Shown here: one piece after another, positions 26,296-35,450 of the stretch
How positions within the stretch are numbered: position 1 is the stretch's first letter
Layout: each line of letters begins with the position of its first letter
Assembly: GCA_020829485.1 (NCBI GenBank)
Contig: JAIVFU010000008.1
Span: 77,973 to 141,972 of the forward strand
Reading direction: 5' to 3'
Source: Nostoc sp. CHAB 5834
GTDB taxonomy: Bacteria > Cyanobacteriota > Cyanobacteriia > Cyanobacteriales > Nostocaceae
DNA: 64,000 nt
Program-made: the position numbers and the translations under genes
Notes under the pieces: model-generated
Database searches by the model: none
Told to the model about the DNA's origin: nothing
What the model saw: only the letters and a program-made list of their open reading frames with translations

Positions 26296-26377
26296 GCGGA
26301 TGGCGAGACTCGAACTCGCAAGGGCATTGCCCACACGCACCTCAAGCGTGCGCGTATACCAATTCCGCCACATCCGC
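26296..26377 (-). tRNA. trnL-GAG: tRNA-Leu (anticodon GAG)
   Basis: An 82-nt class II tRNA. The acceptor stem is GCGGATG/CATCCGC, the D arm GGCGGAATTGGTATACGC, the anticodon stem CACGC/GCGTG with loop TTGAGGT (anticodon GAG), then a long variable arm (GTGGGCAATGCCCTT) and a T arm with GTTCGAGTC. The 3' CCA is not encoded. It reads CUC and CUU leucine codons. Confidence 0.97.
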
Positions 26378-26820
26378 ACGAGTTGTCTAAAAATAGACTA
26401 TAGCATAAGAAACTAATTATAGTAATAGTAAGGTGATATCTAAAGTTATATTCCTCAAAAATATAAATTTCCTCAAGGCGGTATCAGACTGACAGAAATC
26501 TAGCATCTGCACAAGTGATATTAAAAAGGGTAGAGCGACTGTGGGAGGTGCGGTGCGATCGCGTACCCGCCCTTTCCCTTGGCGATGTCTACGACGGGAT
26601 ACGCCTACGCAAAAGCCCAGTTTAGTAAGTTAGGCAAGATTTACAGCAGCAATGTTGTTAGTCTGGTAAGACCCGTAGAGGCAGCAAGCCTGCAATATGC
26701 GAGTTTGCTTAGAATCAGGGTGGCGAATCTCCTGTGATAATTTGAAATAATGCGGAAGCGTTGTTTCAAGTTGGATCAGAGAAAATGTCAATCTACTGGT
26801 AATGATATCAAAACTAAAAA
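26378..26820. other. Gap between tRNA-Leu and accC
   Basis: A 443-bp gap. It contains a HIP1-flanked repeat (26555-26610) with a 21-bp dispersed repeat inserted at 26587-26607. The remainder should carry the accC promoter. No gene is visible. Confidence 0.65.
26587..26607 (+). repeat. 21-bp dispersed repeat inserted in a HIP1 site
   Basis: The same unit as at 14784-14804, with one base changed. It splits a HIP1 octamer (GCGAT before, CGC after) within a repeat whose uninterrupted form lies at 21210-21244. Confidence 0.8.
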
Positions 26821-28164
26821 ATGAAGTTTGACAAAATATTAATTGCCAATCGGGGAGAAATCGCCCTTCGCATTCTCCGCGCCTGTGAAGAAATGGGGAT
26901 TGCAACAGTCGCGGTTCACTCCACCGTTGACCGTAATGCTCTCCACGTCCAACTTGCTGATGAAGCAGTTTGCATTGGCGAACCTGCTAGCAGCAAAAGT
27001 TATTTGAATATTCCCAATATTATTGCTGCCGCATTGACGCGCAATGCGACTGCTATTCATCCAGGCTATGGCTTTTTGGCAGAAAATGCGCGGTTTGCGG
27101 AAATTTGTGCCGACCATCATATTGCTTTTATCGGCCCAACTCCAGAAGCTATCAAGCTGATGGGGGATAAATCCACTGCCAAAGAAACCATGCATAAAGC
27201 TGGAGTTCCTACAGTACCAGGTACCGAGGGGTTAGTAGAATCTGATGAAGAAGGATTAAAATTCGCCAAGGATATCGGCTATCCAGTGATGATCAAAGCC
27301 ACAGCCGGTGGTGGTGGACGCGGTATGCGCCTGGTGCGTTCTGAAGATGAATTTGTCAAACTTTTCTTAGCAGCCCAAGGCGAAGCAGGAGCAGCTTTTG
27401 GTAATTCTGGCGTTTATATAGAAAAATTTATTGAACGTCCCCGCCACATCGAATTTCAAATTTTGGCGGATAACTACGGCAATGTCATCCACTTGGGCGA
27501 GCGGGATTGCTCAATTCAGCGCCGGAATCAAAAGCTACTAGAAGAAGCACCAAGCCCGGCTCTCGACCAAGACCTGCGTGAGAAAATGGGACAAGCTGCT
27601 GTCAAAGCTGCCCAATTCATTAATTATAGTGGGGCGGGTACTATAGAGTTTCTCTTGGATAGATCCGGTAAATTCTACTTTATGGAAATGAACACCCGGA
27701 TTCAAGTAGAACATCCTGTAACAGAGATGATTACTGGAATAGACTTGGTTGCCGAACAAATTCGCATTGCTCAAGGGGAAAGACTTAAACTTACCCAAGA
27801 GCAAGTAGTCTTGCGGGGTCATTCGATTGAGTGCCGGATCAACGCTGAAGACCCAGATCACGACTTTCGCCCTTCTCCTGGACGGATAAGTGGCTATCTG
27901 CCCCCTGGAGGCCCTGGTGTTCGCATTGATTCCCACGTTTACACAGATTACCAAATCCCGCCTTACTACGATTCTTTGATCGGCAAGTTAATTGTTTGGG
28001 CCCCAGACCGACCCACTGCTATTAACCGCATGAAACGCGCACTCCGGGAATGTGCCATAACTGGACTACCCACGACCATTGGGTTTCATCAAAGAATTAT
28101 GGAAACTCCACAGTTTTTGCAGGGTAATGTCTATACAAGTTTTGTCCAGGAAATGAACGGCTAG
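26821..28164 (+). CDS. accC: Acetyl-CoA carboxylase biotin carboxylase subunit
   Basis: A 447-residue enzyme that carboxylates the biotin of BCCP with bicarbonate and ATP, the first step of fatty acid synthesis. It opens with [17 protein letters not shown] (biotin carboxylase N-terminal domain). The ATP-grasp part has [12 protein letters not shown] (about 159-170), HIEFQILAD, the [13 protein letters not shown] block, [23 protein letters not shown] with catalytic residues, and RINAED. The length matches the single-domain bacterial subunit. The other ACC genes are not nearby, which is normal in cyanobacteria. Confidence 0.98.
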   Translation: MKFDKILIANRGEIALRILRACEEMGIATVAVHSTVDRNALHVQLADEAVCIGEPASSKSYLNIPNIIAAALTRNATAIHPGYGFLAENARFAEICADHHIAFIGPTPEAIKLMGDKSTAKETMHKAGVPTVPGTEGLVESDEEGLKFAKDIGYPVMIKATAGGGGRGMRLVRSEDEFVKLFLAAQGEAGAAFGNSGVYIEKFIERPRHIEFQILADNYGNVIHLGERDCSIQRRNQKLLEEAPSPALDQDLREKMGQAAVKAAQFINYSGAGTIEFLLDRSGKFYFMEMNTRIQVEHPVTEMITGIDLVAEQIRIAQGERLKLTQEQVVLRGHSIECRINAEDPDHDFRPSPGRISGYLPPGGPGVRIDSHVYTDYQIPPYYDSLIGKLIVWAPDRPTAINRMKRALRECAITGLPTTIGFHQRIMETPQFLQGNVYTSFVQEMNG

Positions 28165-28259
28165 GGGAGTGGGGAGTGGGGAGTGGGGATGGGGGAGATG
28201 AGGGAGATGGAGTGTAACCAACGCCCGATGCCCAATGCCCAATGCCCAATGCCCCATCC
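28165..28259. repeat. Two heptamer arrays after accC
   Basis: GGGGAGT units at about 28165-28187, degenerate GGGAGAT units, and then CCCAATG units at about 28229-28256. They fill the space between the convergent accC and YggT genes. Confidence 0.85.
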
Positions 28260-28553
28260 CTAATTAATATGAGATAGCATAGTCAGCAATCCTTGCTGAC
28301 CTAGTAATATTTCTCGCACCAGACTGAAGATACCAACCCAAATAATAGGTGTAATATCCACTCCGCCTATAGGTTGTACCAGTTTTCGCAATGGCACTAA
28401 AAATGGTTCGGTAGGCCAAGCTATTAAATTAAAGGGCAAACGATTCAGATTCACTTGCGGATACCAAGTGAGAATGATCCGAAATATAAATAAAAATGTC
28501 ATCAGCCCTAACACAGGGCCAAGAATCCAAGCAGTCAGTTCAACACCAGTCAT
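28260..28553 (-). CDS. YggT-family membrane protein
   Basis: A 97-residue protein with two hydrophobic segments (about 8-30 and 66-90). The pattern IFRIILTWYPQVNLNRLPF followed by PTEPFLVPLRKLVQPIGGVDITPII is the YggT/Ycf19 signature. In cyanobacteria and plastids, relatives affect thylakoid or nucleoid organisation and cytochrome assembly. It is convergent with accC. Confidence 0.92.
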   Translation of the reverse strand: MTGVELTAWILGPVLGLMTFLFIFRIILTWYPQVNLNRLPFNLIAWPTEPFLVPLRKLVQPIGGVDITPIIWVGIFSLVREILLGQQGLLTMLSHIN

Positions 28554-28832
28554 CGGTTTAAGGTACTATCTATCGTAAAGAAAGAAAAACTTAGGCTAAC
28601 AGCAAGCCGCGCTTCGCGTAGGCGTAGCGATCGTAGACATTGCCACAAAATTTGAAGCTTTGTAAAGCACTCTCATCATCATTTTAACCAAATGCTGCCA
28701 CTTCCTTCTGGAATACAAAAGCAAACTTCCTCACAGCAGTTAACAAGTTTGGCAGTTCAGATTTAGAGGCTTCTCAAGAAAGTAATACACTATTAAAATT
28801 AAGATGAAGTGTGTAAAAAAAGGTTTAGAAGT
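28554..28832. other. Gap upstream of psbX
   Basis: Around 28600-28650 there is a divergent reverse copy of the 21-bp dispersed repeat with HIP1-like ends (GCGTAGGCGTAGCGATC). The last 60 bp are AT-rich and probably hold the psbX promoter. Confidence 0.5.
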
Positions 28833-28952
28833 ATGACGCCTTCTTTAGCAAATTTTCTTTGGAGTCTGCTATGGGGTACTGCAATTGTTGTGATACCCGT
28901 TACAGTTGGTCTAATTTTCATTAGCCAAAAAGATAAAATTCAGCGTTCATAA
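28833..28952 (+). CDS. psbX: Photosystem II protein PsbX
   Basis: A 39-residue protein: MTPSLANFLWSLLWGTA, one membrane span (about 9-31), and a charged end (SQKDKIQRS). This is the Nostoc-type PsbX, a small photosystem II subunit near cytochrome b559 and the QB site that affects quinone turnover. Its position just upstream of ycf66 is common in cyanobacteria. The gene is too short for standard ORF cut-offs but the sequence is diagnostic. Confidence 0.97.
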   Translation: MTPSLANFLWSLLWGTAIVVIPVTVGLIFISQKDKIQRS

Positions 28953-29197
28953 TGCTTGTGAGAGTTGAATTAACTCTCATAACCTATGGTCTGTCAGCTA
29001 TTTATGATTGCACTAAAAGCAGCAGTGTTTGCGGCTAGTGGTAGTTGTAGATTACAGACATAGGTGTTTTTATTTTTCGGTGAACAGCTTCAGAGCTTCT
29101 TTGCCAGAGGCTTTGAAGCTTCAATATATCGTGACTAATTACAGTAGTGATTTTAATTGTGACTCGCTAACATAGATTTGATATTGGGAAAACAGCA

Positions 29198-30127
29198 ATG
29201 ATAAATTTTGGGCTGAACTCAGCCAGTTTTCTGGCTCAGGTAAATTTTGGGGCAAACTCAGCCAGTATTCTAGGAATTTTCCTGGCTGTGGCTGGGGCAG
29301 CACTGTATTTTCTCCGTACTGTGCGTCCAGAATTGTCACGGGATCAAGATATCTTTTTTGCAGCAGTCGGTTTGCTCTGCGGCTTCATTCTCGTGTTTCA
29401 AGGATGGCGCTTAGACCCGATTTTACAATTTGGTCAACTGCTATTAGTTGGCACAACTGTGTTTTTTGCAGTTGAAAGTATTCGTCTGCGGAGTATAGCT
29501 ACCCAGCAAGCAAAGCGCAACACTCCGATTGTGGACGATGAGCGAGAGGTAAGCGGAAATTATTCAATGAACCGCAATCGCAAGAGGTATGGGGCTGAGA
29601 TGGAGGCAGACTTAGATCCACTGCCTTATGAAGACGAGGAAGAACGCCCCTCCCGTCGCCGGATTCAGGGTAGCAGGGATGAGATTTCAACTCGTGATGA
29701 CTACTACGAAGAGCAACCCCCTCGTCGTTCAGAACGCCGCAATAGCAGCAGTAACAGCAGTAGCGAAAGACAAGCTCCAGCTGATAGAACACGGCGGCGG
29801 ACTTCTAGCCGTCCTGTGAATCGCCCTTCTGAAAGCTCTGAAGAAGAAAATTGGGGTTCTTCATCTAGGCAAGTTGATGATTGGGAAAGTTCGGGAGGGG
29901 AAGTCAGAAAACCTTCTCGCCGTAATAATAACGGTTCTCAACGTCCAGAAAATCGTGAAGATGATGTCGCTCCCAGACCAAGAAGGCGTCGTCCACCAAC
30001 TGACTCAACTCCTCAAAGACCGCGCGAAGATGATGAGGCAATCCCAACTGATTATGTGCCATACAACCCGGTTGAAATGCCAAATGAGGGGCGAGATAAT
30101 TCGACCGATTTTGATGACGATGTTTAA
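29198..30127 (+). CDS. ycf66: Ycf66-family protein
   Basis: A 309-residue protein. The N-terminal 100 residues are the Ycf66 domain with three hydrophobic spans: NSASILGIFLAVAGAALYFLR, DIFFAAVGLLCGFILVFQGWRLDPILQFGQ and a third with VGTTVFFAVESIRLR. The N-terminus contains a small internal repeat (NFG-NSAS twice). The rest (about 110-309) is a low-complexity, highly charged tail rich in Arg, Ser and Glu, probably disordered and cytoplasmic. The family occurs in cyanobacteria and some plastids and its function is unknown. Confidence 0.92.
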   Translation: MINFGLNSASFLAQVNFGANSASILGIFLAVAGAALYFLRTVRPELSRDQDIFFAAVGLLCGFILVFQGWRLDPILQFGQLLLVGTTVFFAVESIRLRSIATQQAKRNTPIVDDEREVSGNYSMNRNRKRYGAEMEADLDPLPYEDEEERPSRRRIQGSRDEISTRDDYYEEQPPRRSERRNSSSNSSSERQAPADRTRRRTSSRPVNRPSESSEEENWGSSSRQVDDWESSGGEVRKPSRRNNNGSQRPENREDDVAPRPRRRRPPTDSTPQRPREDDEAIPTDYVPYNPVEMPNEGRDNSTDFDDDV

Positions 30128-30174
30128 AACAGTTGGGGTGACACTAGGTTTAAAGGCGACGGAAAACAGTTGAG

Positions 30175-30735
30175 GTGGAAAAATTTACGCCTACATTTTG
30201 GCTCCAAAGACCAATTCATTGGAGCCTGGTTTTTGGTTTAACCAGTTTACTTGCATCTTGTGGTTATAACGATATTCCCATAGGGCCTACTTCCCTCAAC
30301 AGTCGCTACACCGAGGAGCAACCTGCTTTGAGTGGAAATGGGCGCTTTTTAGCGTTTGTATCTAATCGGAATGGTAATCAGCAGCTATTGGTTTTCGATT
30401 TGGAGAGGCAACTATTTATTGGTACACCGGGCATAAACCGAGCGGAGACAATTGCTGAAAGTCCTAGCTTGAGCTATACCGGGCGTTATATTGCTTATCT
30501 TACTAGTGACCAAGGTAGACCAGTGGTGGCGCTTTACGATCGCGCTACACAACAGTCGCAAATCGTCACACCAACCTATCGCGGCTGGGTCAGAAAACCA
30601 AATATCAGCCCAGATGGACGTTATGTTGTTTTTGAAACTGCCAGCCGTGGTCAGTGGGATATTGAAGTCTTAGACCGGGGGCCAAATATTGAGTTAGATA
30701 TTCCTAATGGTGCAACTGTGGGTTCACCTCCGTAG
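30175..30735 (+). CDS. Short TolB-like beta-propeller lipoprotein
   Basis: A 186-residue lipoprotein from a GTG start, with a signal peptide ending in the lipobox LLASC (about 25-29). The mature part has three to four TolB/WD40-like blades: PALSGNGRFLAFVSNRNGNQQLLVFDLE, PSLSYTGRYIAYLTSDQGRPVVALYDR and PNISPDGRYVVFETASRGQWDIEVLDR. That is too few blades for a closed propeller, so it may pair with another copy. A paralogue lies at 32371-32907. It follows ycf66 by 47 nt and may be cotranscribed. The function is unknown. Confidence 0.82.
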   Translation: MEKFTPTFWLQRPIHWSLVFGLTSLLASCGYNDIPIGPTSLNSRYTEEQPALSGNGRFLAFVSNRNGNQQLLVFDLERQLFIGTPGINRAETIAESPSLSYTGRYIAYLTSDQGRPVVALYDRATQQSQIVTPTYRGWVRKPNISPDGRYVVFETASRGQWDIEVLDRGPNIELDIPNGATVGSPP

Positions 30736-30736
30736 G

Positions 30737-30770
30737 GGAAAAGTTAGGAGTTAGGAGTTAGGAGTTTGGA
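30737..30770. repeat. GTTAGGA heptamer array
   Basis: About four tandem GTTAGGA units directly after the TolB-like lipoprotein gene. Confidence 0.75.
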
Positions 30771-30924
30771 GAGACGCATCCAAACAAACAGCGATCGCAC
30801 TCAACCACCAAGAACAAAACCCCATAGCTAGAGACGCGCTACGGGGTGAGAATTGGGGTTATGGGGGAATGGGGCGACTGATTAGGTGTAATGGGAATGG
30901 CACTAAGAAAAGATGAAACTCTTT

Positions 30925-31308
30925 CTACTTAGAGCCGAAAAAACTATATTCTCCAGGCTGGCTATAGTCAGTAAATAAGCCACCTATCCTAACTGTACTT
31001 GCATTCTGCGAAATATTACCACTATAAACTTGAAAGGAATTACCAGACTGTCGTATAAAGTTGATGCGACCACTAAAGGGACAGTAAAAACCTCTTATTA
31101 AAGGATTGCCAAATATACTGCCTGATATTGCTCTACAGTTGCCTGTTGGAGCTTGATTTGTAATACTCAGAATCCCAGTAGAATTATTAGCATTCACACT
31201 CCAGTTTCCTACCACACTGGTTGGCCAATCATCTGCAAAAGCTGCTTGGGAAAACACGATAGGACTCAAGACTATCAAACCCAATGATAAAGCAGGAATT
31301 AGCTTCAT
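30925..31308 (-). CDS. Secreted hypothetical protein
   Basis: A 127-residue protein with a clear signal peptide (cleavage probably after AAFA, about residue 25). The mature part is rich in Asn, Ser, Gly and aromatic residues: DWPTSVVGNWSVNANNSTGILSITNQ, then two Cys (about 58 and 75) that could form a disulphide, and INFIRQSGNSFQVYSGNIS. It is probably a small beta-sandwich or lipocalin-like fold. I do not recognise a named family. Confidence 0.72.
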   Translation of the reverse strand: MKLIPALSLGLIVLSPIVFSQAAFADDWPTSVVGNWSVNANNSTGILSITNQAPTGNCRAISGSIFGNPLIRGFYCPFSGRINFIRQSGNSFQVYSGNISQNASTVRIGGLFTDYSQPGEYSFFGSK

Positions 31309-31616
31309 AAAAATTATCTCAAAAAATTAAGTGAAAATTTTATAGGCATAATATCATATGCGGTAAATTACTTATGATTAAGTTTTTAAAAGCCTGCTAA
31401 ATATAGTGTTTTAACGAATTAAAATCTTTAGATAGTTATATAGTCATTTAATTCTAGTTTCTAGCGATCGCACTCAATCACCAAAAACAAACCCCGTGCT
31501 ACACGAAGTAATACGAGGTGGAATTTGGGGGTGTGGGGGATTGGGTAGCTATGGTCACTAGATATATGGATATGAGCTAGTGTGCTAGCATAACAGCAGA
31601 TTAACTTGTATTCATT
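31309..31616. other. Gap, no gene seen
   Basis: A 308-bp AT-rich gap with one HIP1-like octamer near 31463. It must hold the promoters of the two divergent genes. Nothing else is recognised. Confidence 0.5.
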
Positions 31617-31802
31617 ATGGAAACTCGAATTAACAAACGCACCCACAGCGATTACACCCAAAGTGCAGCCTATCTGCCCAAGGATTTAGTTAAAAATTTC
31701 AAACATCTAGTTCTTGAATTAGAAATAGGTCACAGCGAGGCAATGGAAGAAGCTGTCAGGATGTGGTGTGAAGCGGCTGTTAAAAAGATAAGTCAACCTT
31801 GA
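31617..31802 (+). CDS. Small ribbon-helix-helix-like protein
   Basis: A 61-residue protein (METRINKRTHSDYTQSAAYLPKDLVKNFK then helical LVLELEIGHSEAMEEAVRMWCEAA). The strand plus two helices fit a CopG-like ribbon-helix-helix DNA-binding protein, the usual antitoxin or autoregulator fold. Its stop overlaps the next start by one base (TGATG), so the three small genes here are probably cotranslated. Confidence 0.6.
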   Translation: METRINKRTHSDYTQSAAYLPKDLVKNFKHLVLELEIGHSEAMEEAVRMWCEAAVKKISQP

Positions 31803-31984
31803 TGAGGTATCCTACACCCAAACAAAATCTAATTTGTTTTATCCTCAGTCAAAACCTCACAACGTTTCTACTACCTATCTTTATAGTGAGATTAGATGAA
31901 CGAACAGGAGACATCTATATCTTGGCTGGAGATGAAACAGGTATTGTAATTAACCCCAATGGTAAATGGAGATACGACGAATGA
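31802..31984 (+). CDS. DUF6888-like small protein
   Basis: A 60-residue protein from ATG at 31802 (MRYPTPKQNLICFIL). The second half, IFIVRLDERTGDIYILAGDETGIVINPNGKW, matches the pattern of short cyanobacterial DUF6888 proteins, which are usually coded with a DUF6887 partner. Its stop overlaps the next start as ATGA. The function is unknown, and pairing with the next gene suggests a toxin-antitoxin-like unit. Confidence 0.62.
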   Translation: MRYPTPKQNLICFILSQNLTTFLLPIFIVRLDERTGDIYILAGDETGIVINPNGKWRYDE

Positions 31985-32178
31985 CTAAGCCTAAGTTTGC
32001 AGCTATGAGTAAAATAGAGTTAAAACGTTATTTATTAGAGAATCGGAATGATACAGAAGCTTTTCACGCTCTAATGGATAAAATTAACGCTGAACCTAAC
32101 CCCAAGTTTTATACCATAGATGAAATTGGTGAATTGGAAAAACTAATAGAAGCAAAACGGAGACGAGAGAATCTGTAA
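31981..32178 (+). CDS. DUF6887-like small protein
   Basis: A 65-residue protein starting at ATG 31981 (MTKPKFAAMSKIELKRYLLENRNDTEAFHALMDK) and overlapping the preceding stop by four bases. The N-terminal pattern with S-x-x-E-L-K-x-Y and a helical charged end resembles DUF6887, the normal partner of DUF6888. An ATG five codons earlier is possible but lies deep in the upstream gene. Confidence 0.62.
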   Translation: MTKPKFAAMSKIELKRYLLENRNDTEAFHALMDKINAEPNPKFYTIDEIGELEKLIEAKRRRENL

Positions 32179-32370
32179 AAAATTACCTTTATCAACTCGC
32201 TTAATCGATGTAGTTTATCACAGGTCAAAACATTGTAGGCTGTGGATTACAGGGTCTACAGTCTGCCAATGAAAATAAATCGGCATGGACGCGCCAAGGT
32301 TCTTACTCAGCAAGAGATACAGCTAATCTTCAGTAATGGCTTAGACAATGACCGCGATGGCTAATGACAA

Positions 32371-32907
32371 ATGACTAATGATATAAAACGTATTTTTTTT
32401 ATACCTGTATTTTTATCCTTTAGTTTATTGACTGGGTGTTTTGGCTACCCTCGGATTTTGAGTTATCCCTTTGATCCGGGGGGTCGCAGTCTCAATAGTT
32501 TAGCGTCGGAATTAAACCCCCAAATTTCTGGGAGATACATTGTTTTTATTAGTGACCGACGGGGTAGCCAAGATGTTTATATGTTTGATACGGTAACTCG
32601 TGATTTGGTTGATTTGCCAGGTTTAAATTCCTTTGATGCGATCGCAACTCATCCTAGCGTTTCCCAAGATGGTCGTTATGTTGTGTTTGGTGCTAGTCGT
32701 CAGGGGCGATCGGCTATTTTTCTCTACGACAGGGAAACACGCCAATCACGTAATTTGACTAATAACCTACAATCTGAAGTCCGCAACCCTACAATTAGCG
32801 CTGATGGTAGTAGGATTGCTTTTGAATCCAGTAACAACGGTCAGTGGGATGTTTTAGTATATGACCGTTATGGACAGCCGTTAAATATACCTCAAGAACC
32901 ACGTTGA
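32371..32907 (+). CDS. Short TolB-like beta-propeller lipoprotein
   Basis: A 178-residue lipoprotein with signal peptide and lipobox LLTGC (about 19-23). Three TolB-like blades are seen: PQISGRYIVFISDRRGSQDVYMFD, PSVSQDGRYVVFGASRQGRSAIFLYD and PTISADGSRIAFESSNNGQWDVLVYD. It is a diverged paralogue of the protein at 30175-30735, with the same blade number and spacing. The start ATG lies inside a degenerate TGACTAA heptamer run, so the ribosome site is unclear. Confidence 0.8.
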   Translation: MTNDIKRIFFIPVFLSFSLLTGCFGYPRILSYPFDPGGRSLNSLASELNPQISGRYIVFISDRRGSQDVYMFDTVTRDLVDLPGLNSFDAIATHPSVSQDGRYVVFGASRQGRSAIFLYDRETRQSRNLTNNLQSEVRNPTISADGSRIAFESSNNGQWDVLVYDRYGQPLNIPQEPR

Positions 32908-32925
32908 AGAATGGGGAGTGGTCAA

Positions 32926-33008
32926 AGAATATTCCCTACTCCCTATTCCCTATTCCCTATTCCCTACTCCCTACTCCCTATTCCCTACTCCCTACTCCCT
33001 ACTCCCTT
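32926..33008. repeat. TTCCCTA/CTCCCTA heptamer array overlapping the sdhB 3' end
   Basis: About eleven tandem heptamers (TTCCCTA and CTCCCTA) between the TolB-like gene and sdhB. The last units run into the sdhB coding region and supply its final codons and stop. Confidence 0.9.
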
Positions 33009-33999
33009 CTACCTGTTGCACAGATTCAATGAGCCTACGCACTTGTTCTGTCCCCTCTGAAGGTTCAAATGATAGGGGAAACTTACCCCGAAGAATCATC
33101 CGTAAACCTAGGGGTGCAAGACTGAGTAATCCTCTTAAATCTTTAAAGTAATTACCGACAACTTGTAAACCAAATTGACGTTCATCAATCCAACCACCTT
33201 CTTTAACTAAATCCACCAATACTTTTCGGTGACGAATTGAGCGACTATCACTAGCTTGTTTGTGCGTGAGAATTTCTTGTTTAATTTTGGTGATTTGTTC
33301 AAATGGTGCAACCTCCATTGGACAAACTGAATCGCAGTACAAACAACGGGTACAACCCCATACGCCTTTAGTACCTTCGTTGTAGCTTGCTAAACGATTT
33401 TCGGTGTCGCTATCGCGGGAGTCTGCTACCATCCGGTAAGCTTTAGCAAGGGCATGGGGGCCAACAAAGTTTGGATCAACTTCACGGGCGTTGCATTCAG
33501 AGTAACATGCACCACACATAATACAGTTACCAGTTTGATCGAGGCGCGATCGCTCTTGTGGTGTTTGCAAAAACTCTCTTTCTGGTACTTGTCGGGCTGC
33601 CGTACTCACATAAGGAGCAACTGCTTCTAGATTATTCCAGAAGCTGCTCATATCTACAACCAAATCTTTAATCACGGGCATATTCCCTAGAGGAGCGATC
33701 GTAATTTCGGGAATGGGATTTACTTTACTTTGAGATGATGCTATTTGTTGTAATCTGGCAACTTCACTGCCAACATTTTCCTTACAAGCTAAAGCCGAAC
33801 GCCCATTAATTCGCATAGCACAGCTACCACAAATTGTATTACGGCAATTTTTACGAAACGCCAAAGTTCCATCTTGCTCCCACTTAATATGATTGAGGCA
33901 ATCCAGAATTGTATTACCTGATTCTGCCTCTACGAGGTAGGTTTGCACCACTGGGGAGGAATTTTGTTGCTGTCGAATGACCTTAAAAATAACTTCCAT
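32992..33999 (-). CDS. sdhB: Succinate dehydrogenase/fumarate reductase iron-sulfur subunit
   Basis: About 335 residues from ATG at 33999 (MEVIFKVIRQQQ); a longer frame to 34047 is less likely. The N-terminal 2Fe-2S domain has CRNTICGSCAMRINGRSALAC. The C-terminal domain has CIMCGACYSEC and CTRCLYCDSVCP for the 4Fe-4S and 3Fe-4S clusters. It passes electrons from succinate to the quinone pool in the thylakoid or plasma membrane. It is longer than the E. coli subunit at the C-terminus, as usual in cyanobacteria. The last residues (EGSRE) come from a heptamer repeat. sdhA is not adjacent. Confidence 0.93.
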   Translation of the reverse strand: MEVIFKVIRQQQNSSPVVQTYLVEAESGNTILDCLNHIKWEQDGTLAFRKNCRNTICGSCAMRINGRSALACKENVGSEVARLQQIASSQSKVNPIPEITIAPLGNMPVIKDLVVDMSSFWNNLEAVAPYVSTAARQVPEREFLQTPQERSRLDQTGNCIMCGACYSECNAREVDPNFVGPHALAKAYRMVADSRDSDTENRLASYNEGTKGVWGCTRCLYCDSVCPMEVAPFEQITKIKQEILTHKQASDSRSIRHRKVLVDLVKEGGWIDERQFGLQVVGNYFKDLRGLLSLAPLGLRMILRGKFPLSFEPSEGTEQVRRLIESVQQVEGSRE

Positions 34000-35450
34000 G
34001 ACCACTAACCAAAATTTTAAAATTGCTTCACCAGCCTCAAAAACCATGATTCAAGGCAGGTAGTTGCGAAAAATGAGCTATACTTTTTTGACCTTCATTC
34101 AAAGCCTAGTGTTAATAGGCTGACCATGAAAGAGCGACTGATTCTAGTTTAACGATAACCATTCAAACTTCACTTATAGCAGCGCTGTAGGCAAGATTTG
34201 TGTCAAATTCTCAGATAAAACGCCAAAAATGTAATTATAGCTTTGCATTGAATTTACCTGTTTAGGAATGTAAAGGAAAGAGCGTTTTACCTTCATCACT
34301 GACCTAGCGATCGTATCCCAATTAAATGCATGTCAGGTTAGCCACACCTCTTGATGCCAACTTGAGTTAGAGCAACTAACTAGAAAATTCAGCAAAAGCC
34401 ACGCTTTACGGAATTTTTTGATTATATAGAAGTGTAACTTGGGTATGTTCAATATATAGTACTGGCAATCAAGCTATGGCAGATGTTAAGAGATTTATTC
34501 TTCCCATAGACAGACGTACAAAATTCTCTGACTGCTTTTGAGCAAAAGATAATAAACCGAGGAAAAATCCTCACCACTTTAAAATAAAAGTTATTGTACC
34601 GGGAATCCCGGATGCGCGAGACTTTTAGATTTTTGCTGACTCTCAATCAAGAAAATCTTGAATTTAACACATTAGTCAAAACTGCTCGTCTAAATTAGAT
34701 AAATTTTTATAAAAGGCATAGGGCAATACTCACCCTTGCAATAAAGGGTTAGGAAAATCCTCACTGCTTTTTCCAAGCTTTCAGTCCAGGAATTTAAATA
34801 AAAATTTACCAGCAACTTTAATTCAAAATTAAACAACTATTTTGCTATTATTAGTCCATGCTAGTATTTAATATAAAATTACGAAGACACAAAACAGAAT
34901 CAATAGCCGTATCAGCGCGGCTACTACTGCTTTGTTGAATCGTAATGTAGAGACAAGAAAATTCGCGTCTCTACTAGCAGTACAAAAGGGCATAAGCCCG
35001 TAGGACTCTATTGAAATACTATGCTGTCCTAAGCTTGAGAGGATGAGTAGAAAAAACTCTACCTGTTCATTGCCCAGAAGGCAAGCACTAAAAGTGGAAA
35101 ACCTGCATTTTTTGGGATCTACGACTTATTTGGAGTAGAATTAACCAAATTTGTAAAGGTTGCTGAAAGTTACACCGCTACAGTAGCGCCAAAAGAGAAA
35201 ATAATTTCATTTCTGATGGCGAATAATGGTTAAAAGTGCCGTGAAATTAGCAAAATGAATTTCTATGGCAACTATGACCTCTAATTGGTTGTGGACAACC
35301 ATATATAGAAGTGCTTTTGGCTCCTATCGGCAGGAATTGACCCGTTACACTAGAGTCCTAAGTAGCTCTATGCAAATGCTAAAAAGCCAAATGCTGGCAT
35401 GAGACTACATCGTTTTTCAGTTTGGAGAGAGTAAGGAAAATTTGAGCATA
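34000..35450. other. 1.4-kb gene-free region upstream of the cyAbrB gene
   Basis: No protein gene is supported across 1.45 kb. I see a CCGGGA-A-TCCCGG palindrome (34599-34611), two direct copies of an AGGAAAAATCCTCAC hairpin-like motif (near 34561 and 34751), a GTAGAGAC...GTCTCTAC inverted repeat near 34946-34976, and AT-rich DNA. Part is probably a long 5' untranslated leader of the regulator, and an unrecognised small RNA is possible. Confidence 0.55.

Noticed and set aside
32918..33151. 77-residue plus-strand frame LLPIPYSLFPTPYSLF
   Set aside because: It is produced by the TTCCCTA heptamer array and the antisense of sdhB.
34449..34646. 65-residue minus-strand frame in the long gap
   Set aside because: Composition is unlike a real protein, there is no ribosome site and no family resemblance. 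It is likely chance in AT-rich DNA.
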